Positions 35,507 through 42,195 of a stretch of 64,000 nt of DNA are shown piece after piece. The notes under the pieces are model-generated. The model was not told where the DNA came from and ran no database searches. It saw nothing but the letters and a program-made list of their open reading frames with translations. The position numbers and the translations under genes are program-made. Each line of letters opens with the position of its first letter. Position 1 is the stretch's first letter. Source of the DNA: Methyloligella solikamskensis (GTDB lineage: Bacteria; Pseudomonadota; Alphaproteobacteria; Rhizobiales; Methyloligellaceae); NCBI RefSeq assembly GCF_042676065.1, contig NZ_JBHTJO010000001.1, positions 2,666,001 through 2,730,000 of the forward strand, read 5' to 3'.

Positions 35507-35941
35507 TTATAGAACCTGATCTGGACGGGCGCTGACATCTCGGAGGGGTTTCCAGTTCCACAGATACGGTATTTCCCAGCAGGAACCTGCTGATGCAGTC
35601 GCTATGTGCTCATCAATCTTTGGCCACCACCGGAGCATCATGGCTGCTTTGACAAAGCAGTTGGCCCTTCCCCACCTAGGCTCAAAAAAAATCGTGATTA
35701 GACCGGCCCTGGAGAGGGCTAGGCGCTCGTGCGGCTTCTGCCGCATCTGAGTATCTCCCGAAATCACCACCTCTCCACCGTCTTCGGCGAATCGGATGAT
35801 CCAGTTCTTGTCACCCTTCTCGCCGTCTGGCCGGTATTGTTTAGCGTGGACTATCTCGTGAGCAATTATCTGCCTGTCAGCGAAGGCTTGAAAAGCTTCC
35901 ACCAACACAATTGGGAGGCACTCGTCTAGAACGACCTTCAC
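35507..35941 (-). CDS. PIN-like toxin (DUF5615/VapC-like)
   Basis: A 144-residue protein that starts MKVVLDECLP, the first acidic motif of PIN-like nucleases, and continues with a HEIVHAKQY segment and the acidic VVISGDTQM motif. The start overlaps the antitoxin stop by ATGA. PIN toxins of this type cut RNA when freed from their antitoxin. It ends at the inner edge of the left inverted repeat, so it is a passenger of the IS element. Activity is inferred from conserved acidic residues only. Confidence 0.75.
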   Translation of the reverse strand: MKVVLDECLPIVLVEAFQAFADRQIIAHEIVHAKQYRPDGEKGDKNWIIRFAEDGGEVVISGDTQMRQKPHERLALSRAGLITIFFEPRWGRANCFVKAAMMLRWWPKIDEHIATASAGSCWEIPYLWNWKPLRDVSARPDQVL

Positions 35942-36627
35942 AGCGCTCGCTTGAGAAGCGTCTCAAATCGCACCGCTTCTTTGACTGTTTCTGGGTTGAC
36001 GCCGTACCAGCGAGATACACTCTCTTCTGTTTCGCCCTCTGCTAGGAAGGCGTCAAAGAGTATCCGTGTGGGGACGCCGGATTCATCCATTATCGGCTGG
36101 CCGAACGCCTGCGCAGCTCTGACAATAACGTTTGGTGCCTCATACCTCCGGGGATGCCATGCTTTCGCATCGCCCTGCGGATCGTATTCCACCCCGTCAA
36201 TCAATGACTGCACAATAATCTCGTGCATCGCCCAGTTTTTGGCTTGCAGATCGTAAAGAACCCTATCTTCGGTTGCTTCCGCAGCCTCTACAAAGATTCT
36301 TTTCCCGTCAGTCTTGAAGATCGCGTTCGTTGCAAAGGGGTGAGGATGCTTAAGAAGCTCCTTCGCTTCCGTGAGCATCTCACGGATGGCGCGAGTTTGA
36401 ACACCGATGCCGGAGAACGCGGCGACAAACCGGACCTCCATTAGATTGGTGAAGCTCAGGGCAAATCTTTTCTCTGCCCATCCCACTTCATTCTCTAGAA
36501 GCGGGTCGGCCTTCGTCCTCGGATAGCCAGCCAGCCAGCCCCGTACTTTCTGCGGCGCGACCTCTAGCAACCGCGCAGCATCCGGCACAGTGTAATACCC
36601 ACCGAGAAGGTCGCTCATATCATTCAT
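35938..36627 (-). CDS. DUF433-type antitoxin, VapB-like
   Basis: A 229-residue protein starting at ATG 36627 (an alternative ATG lies at 36618). The N-terminal third has a MerR/helix-turn-helix look (YYTVPDAARLLEVAPQKVRG). The C-terminal DUF433 domain (about residues 160-225) shows VPTRILFDAFLAEGETEESV and SRWYGVNPETVKEAVRFE. DUF433 proteins pair with PIN-like toxins, and here the toxin gene overlaps by 4 bp downstream. The extra N-terminal DNA-binding part suggests autoregulation of the pair. Confidence 0.75.
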   Translation of the reverse strand: MNDMSDLLGGYYTVPDAARLLEVAPQKVRGWLAGYPRTKADPLLENEVGWAEKRFALSFTNLMEVRFVAAFSGIGVQTRAIREMLTEAKELLKHPHPFATNAIFKTDGKRIFVEAAEATEDRVLYDLQAKNWAMHEIIVQSLIDGVEYDPQGDAKAWHPRRYEAPNVIVRAAQAFGQPIMDESGVPTRILFDAFLAEGETEESVSRWYGVNPETVKEAVRFETLLKRAL

Positions 36628-36689
36628 TTCACGGGACCTCCGATTTGATGCTACACTGATTTGCAGGCACCACCTAGCATCGAGGCAAG

Positions 36690-36899
36690 ATGGCGGGTAC
36701 ACGATTAACCTTACGTTCTGCGCTCAGTTCCGGCCGATTAGATGAGTTCGTTTCTCAGGAAGAGGCGAGAGGGATCGGCCCTGCAAACAGGGCCGATGTT
36801 GATCGGACGCTGAAGGCCCTGATCACACACGAGCAATCAGAAGATCGAACATCGCGTTCTGCATCTCCCGGTGGTTCGACCGGAAAGCGAACTCGTTGA
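36690..36899 (+). CDS. Small hypothetical ORF inside the IS element
   Basis: A 69-codon frame, MAGTRLTLRSALSSGRLDEF onward, divergent from the antitoxin. The first 45 residues look like a genuine short acidic-helical protein (FVSQEEARGIGPANRADVDR). The last 24 lie antisense to the transposase C-terminus and may be spurious. I do not recognise a function. Confidence 0.35.
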   Translation: MAGTRLTLRSALSSGRLDEFVSQEEARGIGPANRADVDRTLKALITHEQSEDRTSRSASPGGSTGKRTR

Positions 36900-37713
36900 G
36901 ATAGCGCTGCATGTATTTGCTCGACACGTGAATGTGCGTCGAGCGAACGCTGATCTTGAACAGCCGCCAGAAGCTCTCAATCGTGTTGGTATGGTGCCAT
37001 GCGCCGTGCCGGTAGTCGTAATAGGCGAACTCCTTAGCGCCGTGCTTCACAACACCGTGCTTGTAGCCATCACCCTCTAGTAAGCCGTAGCTCATCAGCT
37101 CATCCGTCGAGACGGTGGAGCCTTCCTCGACGTTCTTGAGCACGTGACGGCGCAGCGTGTCCTTGCGGACGTTCTCGACCGGGACGGCGACGATACGACC
37201 GTCACGCTCAGCCATGCCGAATACCACGGTCTTACCGGGAGCGCCGCGGCCACGCTTACCGCCAGAGCGCTTGCCTCCCACGTAGGCCTCATCCGCTTCG
37301 ACGTGGCCTTGCAGCATGGCGAAGCCTTCCGCCTTCTCCATCAGCTTGCGGATCTGTTGGCCGATCCTCCAGGCGGTTTTGTAGGTGACGCCGAGCGTAC
37401 GCTGAAGCTCTTTGCCGGACACGCCGTGGCGCGTCGTGACAAAGAGGAAGATCGCGTAGAACCAGCTCTGGAGCGGCGTACGAGTGTCCTGAAAGATGGT
37501 GCCTGCCAGCGGGTGAATGTGATGGCCGCAGTGAGCGCAGGCGTAAGCGGGACGTCCCGTGATCCGATGGAACGTCGCGTCACCGCCGCACTTGCCGCAC
37601 TCATGACGAAGGCCATAGCGGACGGCCATCACGTGCTCAAGGCACGCATCGTCATCAGGAAAGCGCTTGAAGAAGTCGCGAACGGAAAAGGCTGGTGATT
37701 TGCTCTTGCTCAT
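36823..37713 (-). CDS. IS1595-family transposase
   Basis: A 296-residue transposase. An N-terminal zinc-binding region (CGKCGG and CAHCGHH, residues 38-64) precedes an ISXO2-like DDE-type catalytic domain with acidic residues in VEADEAYVGGK and VSTDELMSY and the HHTNTIESFWRLFK motif near the end. It reads towards the antitoxin and lies just inside the right inverted repeat (26 bp from 37739). The frame is intact, so the element may still be mobile. Confidence 0.93.
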   Translation of the reverse strand: MSKSKSPAFSVRDFFKRFPDDDACLEHVMAVRYGLRHECGKCGGDATFHRITGRPAYACAHCGHHIHPLAGTIFQDTRTPLQSWFYAIFLFVTTRHGVSGKELQRTLGVTYKTAWRIGQQIRKLMEKAEGFAMLQGHVEADEAYVGGKRSGGKRGRGAPGKTVVFGMAERDGRIVAVPVENVRKDTLRRHVLKNVEEGSTVSTDELMSYGLLEGDGYKHGVVKHGAKEFAYYDYRHGAWHHTNTIESFWRLFKISVRSTHIHVSSKYMQRYLNEFAFRSNHREMQNAMFDLLIARV

Positions 37714-38224
37714 ACCCAGTAATATAGGGCATCAGCGTACTTGGGTCAAGGGGATAATACCGTATCACTATGGAGCTAAACACAGAAACAGCGGCAATTT
37801 TCACGCCTACTCCGGCAACCCTTCGCCAACTTTTCTCCGATTGTGCTGATTCTGCGCTCACTTGCGAACCGCCATTAGCCGAACAGGCAGATCAACGATT
37901 TCAAATAACTGCATGTTTCAACCGTCAACTGAGCCGTTAAGAAGCGACGGCAGTCGCATACTCGCATTGGAACTCGCCGTTCTCAGCCGCCAGAGCACTA
38001 ATGCCACCACAGCCATAGCTAGCATGCGTTAAATCTCATGGGCCAGTGTCATGGGGTGACCACTTCGCGCTTTCCGCGACGACCGATTCGGATCCTGCGC
38101 GGCGTTGCCGGCCTTCGACGGTGAGCCTGTCCTGGCCCATTGGAGGCGCGAGTCTGGATCCCTCAATGCGTGGGCGCACCATGTCCGACATGCTCTATCT
38201 CCCTCGCATCAGCCAGCATGCCTA

Positions 38225-38696
38225 CTAGCTGCCCCATACGGTTATGGTTCCAGAGTTCTTCTGCCCGTTTTCGAACCCTGGGCTTTCGATTTCTATATTT
38301 ACGTCTTCAAAGTCAAAGCAACTTGGAACCGACTCAATACCGTAAGGCTCTTCATAATAGTTTATATAAAATATTCTGTAGCTCCGGTCTCCGACCAGAA
38401 CTATCGGCCAAACCAAATCACTTGATGCATAAGATCTATTTCTAAAATTTTCAGCAGCAATTTGAAATTGATCTTCGTTAATAAGTAAATCAAGTCCATA
38501 AATATCAAAAACGGCAGATATATTTATAGTCGGAATGCGGAAAAGCATTATCCGTACTTGCTTTCAATCCTCTACCATTTCGGATCAAAAATTCAAAATA
38601 TAAGTTATCCAAACTTTTATCGTAGGCTCTTTCGCCAATCCATAAATTGATCCATACAGCTTGATAAGCAGCATACAAGACTGCAGCAAACAGCAA
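38225..38696 (-). pseudogene. AT-rich hypothetical membrane-anchored protein, possibly frameshifted
   Basis: Two overlapping minus-strand frames together look like one protein. The frame 38696-38505 starts with a membrane anchor (MLFAAVLYAAYQAVWINLWI) and the frame 38548-38225 continues with 107 residues rich in aromatic and acidic residues. A single frameshift near 38545 would join them into about 155 residues. Alternatively they are two short genes. The region is strongly AT-rich against the window average, indicating recent acquisition. No family recognised. Flanking stretches 37765-38224 and 38697-38845 show no other gene. Confidence 0.4.
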
Positions 38697-38845
38697 TATA
38701 TATAGCGTAGCCTTGTGTATTGGTGAGCCTAAAGCATCATTGGAGTTGGCGCGTGACTATTGGATAGGCCAGCAACAGATGCGACCGATCGTTTACGGCG
38801 GCTGACCTATTCTTTCCTCCCTCTAGTTCTTGCGTTCAATCCGGA

Positions 38846-39103
38846 TTAAAACGGTGCCGTAACATGAGTATTGTTCGTGTCTACCAAGACAGTAGTAGTT
38901 CCAGTTACAGAAAAAGGAGAAACTGCAGTGGGAGATATAGTCCAACCCAGAGAAACACCAACTGACTGAAACTGAGTCTGATGTACGCCAGACTTGCTTG
39001 CCATGTCGGCTCTGATATCTGCCCATGACTGTTTAGCCTGGTCAACTAGGCCCGGAATCTGGTCCAGTATCGAGTCGGGTATAATGTAGTCTGCATTTGA
39101 CAT
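38846..39103 (-). CDS. Hypothetical 85-residue protein
   Basis: ATG 39103 follows a good ribosome site (TAGGGGACACC). The N-terminal half is helical and charged (YIIPDSILDQIPGLVDQAKQ); the C-terminal half is rich in Ser, Thr and Val, predicted beta (SVTGTTTVLVDTNNTHVTAP). No signal peptide is seen. It follows a small membrane protein gene by 28 bp on the same strand and shares its low GC, so the two probably form a unit. I do not recognise the family. Confidence 0.5.
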   Translation of the reverse strand: MSNADYIIPDSILDQIPGLVDQAKQSWADIRADMASKSGVHQTQFQSVGVSLGWTISPTAVSPFSVTGTTTVLVDTNNTHVTAPF

Positions 39104-39131
39104 TTTGGTGTCCCCTAAAGCTTTAGGTGTT

Positions 39132-39449
39132 CTATGATTTCGTCACTAAGTACCAAAACGAAAATGTCAATGTTGCTATAGTCGTTACCAACGCCATCTG
39201 AGAAAAGAACAGTCTTTCCTTAAAGTCTCTATCCTCCAACTTTCGAAGGTAAAAGCCTATGTCATAGACTCCACGAGCGCTCCAGAATAACTTTGACGTA
39301 GAGGGGGAATGTCCATTCCTTTTCTTGTAGTAATCAATATATTCATGCTCAAATTTGAAAAACAGAAACTTTGATAGGGCGCAAGTAAAAATTCGCACGA
39401 ATAAGATTATTGCGATTATTAAGCTAACGACAATAATAACTACTAGCAT
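39132..39449 (-). CDS. Hypothetical small membrane protein
   Basis: A 105-residue protein with an N-terminal transmembrane helix (MLVVIIVVSLIIAIILFVRI), a charged middle of about 55 residues (YYKKRNGHSPS) and a second helix at the C-terminus (TTIATLTFSFWYLV). Strongly AT-rich. It probably precedes the 85-residue gene in one transcript. No recognised family. The 329 bp beyond it (39450-39778) hold nothing I can identify. Confidence 0.5.
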   Translation of the reverse strand: MLVVIIVVSLIIAIILFVRIFTCALSKFLFFKFEHEYIDYYKKRNGHSPSTSKLFWSARGVYDIGFYLRKLEDRDFKERLFFSQMALVTTIATLTFSFWYLVTKS

Positions 39450-39778
39450 ATTTGATTTGACTGGATTGTTTGTCGAGTGGATGGTCCGTAACTGAGCTCA
39501 TGGACCATTTTTTCCCTATCTACGAGCGCTCCTGTTCAATAACAACCTAAAAGTCACCGTTAGCATGCCTGACTAGTTCAGAGTGCAAGCGGAGCCTCGA
39601 AGGCATGGGCATGGTGCCTCGCGTTGATGTGCGCACAACCACCACTAGCATGTCTGGCAACGCACCAGCGACGCAAATCATCGTTTTTTGCCGCAAAAGG
39701 CGCAGCCGATCGTTTCCCGCCGGTCGGTGGTGAAGACACGTGAAGATTGTTATCGAATCCCGACACTATCTTTGATAG

Positions 39779-40138
39779 CACAATCTAAGCGGGTCGGGAC
39801 ACCAGCAGGTCTTCATCTCGGACCTCGAGTGGTTCGTCATGCCGCCCATTCTTCTGCGCCAGTTCCGCCTGTTCTACGCACAGAACAAGCCGGTCGGCGT
39901 GGTGCTCTGGGGACGCGTCAATGAAGAGGTCGAGGCGCGGCTTGCCGCCGGCACCTCCAAGCTCCGCCCGCAGGAATGGAACTGCGGCGACCGGCTTTGG
40001 GTGGTCGAGGTGATCTCCCCCTTCGGTGCGCCCGTGGAGATGATCCAGAACTTCAAGGCCAACGTCTTCCCCAACGAAGAGCTCCACTACGTGGCGGTCT
40101 CAGGCGAGGGAAAGTCGGAAGTGCAGGTGGTTCAATAG
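39779..40138 (+). pseudogene. 5'-truncated RTX toxin-activating lysine acyltransferase (HlyC-like)
   Basis: In frame after a TAG at 39776-39778, the sequence runs HQQVFISDLEWFVMPPILLR and then QFRLFYAQNKPVGVVLWG, with later landmarks NCGDRLWVVEVISPFG and FKANVFP. This is the HlyC family, whose members acylate RTX toxin lysines. About 120 residues remain of a normal 160 or so. The break falls at about the catalytic His (Gly-His-Gln in this remnant), so the N-terminal helix is missing and there is no proper start. No RTX toxin gene is in view. Confidence 0.7.
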
Positions 40139-40147
40139 GTGAGTGTG

Positions 40148-40498
40148 ATGAGCAATGATGAAATAAAGTCGTCACCGCAGAAGTCAAAATACACGATTAC
40201 GGCAGATGAGGCCATTCGTTATGCGAAGGAAGCCCTGAAAAACGAAGAATTCGTTGCTCTGATTAGAGACCATATGGCTAACCCAACTCAGACTGATGAA
40301 GAATCCGAAATACAGCAGGCCCAGATAAGCAGAATTGCTCGAGAATATGCTTTGTCAAGAGGTATGCCCTATCCGTATCAAGCGGCCTACAAGATTGCAC
40401 TAGGTTTTGCTGAATCAGTTTTAATAGGCCGAAGGAAGAGCTTGGATAGTGAAGAAGTGCGAGAACGGCTAAGTAATTCGTTTTTTATCGAGGAATAA
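40148..40498 (+). CDS. Hypothetical 116-residue protein
   Basis: Follows the acyltransferase remnant by 9 bp; GTG starts at 40139 and 40145 are alternatives to the ATG at 40148. The sequence is mostly helical and charged (EEFVALIRDHMANPTQTDEE; SRIAREYALSRGMPYPYQAA), without signal peptide or membrane segment. Composition is more AT-rich than the genes on its right. I do not recognise the family. It may once have formed an operon with the acyltransferase gene. Confidence 0.5.
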   Translation: MSNDEIKSSPQKSKYTITADEAIRYAKEALKNEEFVALIRDHMANPTQTDEESEIQQAQISRIAREYALSRGMPYPYQAAYKIALGFAESVLIGRRKSLDSEEVRERLSNSFFIEE

Positions 40499-40578
40499 AT
40501 ATAAGATGGATAACTCAAAGGTTATATTTCTCGATACGAGCGTTGAATGCAAAGAAGCTCCAGCGTTGCGAAACGCGG

Positions 40579-41478
40579 CTACGCTGGAAAGGCGCGGTCG
40601 AGGTCGGCCAGATCCTCTTCGCTTAGCTTCAGGCCAAGGGCGGCGGCATCTTCGCGGATATGCTCCAGCGTTCCGGATTCGGGGATGGAGATGGTCTCGC
40701 CGTTGCGCATGGTCCAGGCGATGGCGACCGCCGCAGGCGTCACTCCATGCCGGTCCGCAACTTCCGCCAGAACCGGATTGTCCAGGATATGGCCGCTTCC
40801 CGTTCCGAGCGGCGAATAGGCCATGATGGGCACGCCTTCGCGCACGCTCCACGGGATGAGGTCGGCTTCGATGCCGCGCGTGGTCAGGCTGTAATCCACC
40901 TGATTGGTGGCGCAACCGCCGCCGCCGTCGATGCCGAAAAGCTCCTCCATGTCCGCGACGCCGAAATTTGAGACGCCCCAGCGGCGGATCTTGCCTTCTT
41001 CCTTCAAAGACTCGAAGGCGTCCACCACGACATCGAGCTGGCGCACGCCGCCGCGCCAATGGAGCAGATAGAGGTCCAGGAAGTCGGTCTTCAGGCGCTT
41101 CAGGCTGCCGGCGCAGGCGCTGCGGATATCCTCAGCGCGCGTAGCATTGGTGGGCAGAACCTTCGAGACGAGGAAGACCTTCTCCCGCTGGCCCGCGATG
41201 ACAGTCCCGACCATCTCTTCGGATGCGCCGGAGCCATACATCTCGGCGGTGTCGATCAAGGTCATGCCGAGAGACAAGCCAGTCTGCAGGGCTTCCTTTT
41301 CCTGCTCGATCGGGTGGCGTCCCTCGGCGAGCTGCCAAGATCCCATGCCGAGCGCCGGAGCGTTGCCGCCGCCGGGCAAGCTCACAATCTGCGGTGTCGG
41401 CTCCCCATGCGCCGCGCCGCCGCCGGACCCACCGTCCGCACTCATCGCCGCGAAAGGTCTTCTGGTGATGTCCATCAT
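40579..41478 (-). CDS. Aldo/keto reductase
   Basis: A 299-residue NADPH-dependent oxidoreductase of AKR type. Catalytic tetrad visible: Asp and Tyr in LIDTAEMYGSG, Lys in VFLVSKVLP and His in LYLLHWRGG. The cofactor loop (SIPESGTLEHIRED) is near the C-terminus. Start ATG 41478 has GAGGAAG upstream; a second ATG follows directly. An unusual N-terminal tail of about 25 residues rich in Gly and Ala precedes the barrel. It faces the metal-efflux genes head to head, and such enzymes often detoxify aldehydes under stress; a specific substrate is not evident. Confidence 0.92.
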   Translation of the reverse strand: MMDITRRPFAAMSADGGSGGGAAHGEPTPQIVSLPGGGNAPALGMGSWQLAEGRHPIEQEKEALQTGLSLGMTLIDTAEMYGSGASEEMVGTVIAGQREKVFLVSKVLPTNATRAEDIRSACAGSLKRLKTDFLDLYLLHWRGGVRQLDVVVDAFESLKEEGKIRRWGVSNFGVADMEELFGIDGGGGCATNQVDYSLTTRGIEADLIPWSVREGVPIMAYSPLGTGSGHILDNPVLAEVADRHGVTPAAVAIAWTMRNGETISIPESGTLEHIREDAAALGLKLSEEDLADLDRAFPA

Positions 41479-41672
41479 GATGTCTTCCTCGATTGCAGGG
41501 TTGTGGGCGCCGGCGCAGACAGGTTGCCACATATCCCCTCGCCTCGAACAGCGTACCAACCGCCGCGCATGCGATGATCGCACGCCGGAGAACGGCAAAG
41601 CGCGCCGAGACTGACATGACCTCAAGACTTATTGACTTGACCGGAGGAGGGACAGCCGAATAATCGGCACCG

Positions 41673-42086
41673 ATGACGAAGCTTCGCGCCATATTGGTCG
41701 GTCTTATCGCGCTTTCGCTCGCCGCCTCGCCTGCTGCGGCGGCCCACACGATGAGCGCGATGATGGCCGGCATGTCGTCCGAAATGACGGCCCACGGCAT
41801 GGACCACGGAACCACCCATGGGGCTCCCGGCATGTCGGCCGCTATGGAGCATCACATCTCTCACGACGATTGCTGTCATGGGAGCGCGACGCCCTGCGAG
41901 AAGCCAGTCAAGAGCGACTGCGACCAATCCGGCGCTTGTCTGGCGAAATGCTCGGTAATTCAGGCGGCCACCGTGAGCGCCACGGATATGCCCCGTCCGG
42001 CGCTTCTTCCCTTGCGGGAGGAGCTGGTGGCCGACAGCCTGCAATCCACCTCCGAAAACCCGCCCTTCCCGCCTCCTCGCCTCTAA
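41673..42086 (+). CDS. Periplasmic Met/His/Cys-rich protein, putative metal-binding
   Basis: A 137-residue protein with a Sec signal peptide (LRAILVGLIALSLAASPAAA). The mature part has two zones: a Met- and His-rich stretch (residues 25-65, for example MSAMMAGMSSEM and HHISHDDCCH) and a zone with six cysteines (DDCC, TPC, SDC, GAC, AKC; residues 66-93). Such ligands suit Cu(I) or Ag(I). The gene sits 109 bp upstream of cusB on the same strand and is probably co-induced. I know no named family for it; a metal chaperone or sequestering role is inference. Confidence 0.7.
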   Translation: MTKLRAILVGLIALSLAASPAAAAHTMSAMMAGMSSEMTAHGMDHGTTHGAPGMSAAMEHHISHDDCCHGSATPCEKPVKSDCDQSGACLAKCSVIQAATVSATDMPRPALLPLREELVADSLQSTSENPPFPPPRL

Positions 42087-42195
42087 ATCCTTGAGAGAGC
42101 GCTTTCCGTACCCGCCTGGCTTAGGCCGCGGGCGATAGCGTGCACGTGTCCCTGCCTCACGCAGGGCCCCCAACAAGGATTTTTGGAGGCGCAGA

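Larger units (their letters stand above)
35481..37764 (-). mobile_element. IS1595-family element with toxin-antitoxin passenger genes
   Basis: Terminal inverted repeats of 26 bp with one mismatch lie at 35481-35506 and 37739-37764; their shared core is ATTATCCCCTTGACCCAAGT. Between them are the IS1595-type transposase, a small ORF, a DUF433 gene and a PIN-domain gene. At about 2.28 kb it is longer than a simple IS1595 element because of the passengers. I found no 8-bp target duplication, so the insertion may be old or the flanks rearranged; outer ends are uncertain by a few bases. Confidence 0.85.

Noticed and set aside
41630..41672. Possible CueR-type promoter before the Met/His/Cys-rich gene (TCAAG/CTTGA arms, TTGACC and TAATCG)
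   Set aside because: The dyad is not centred in the spacer as required for MerR-type activators and the arms are only 5 bp, so I do not list it as a feature.
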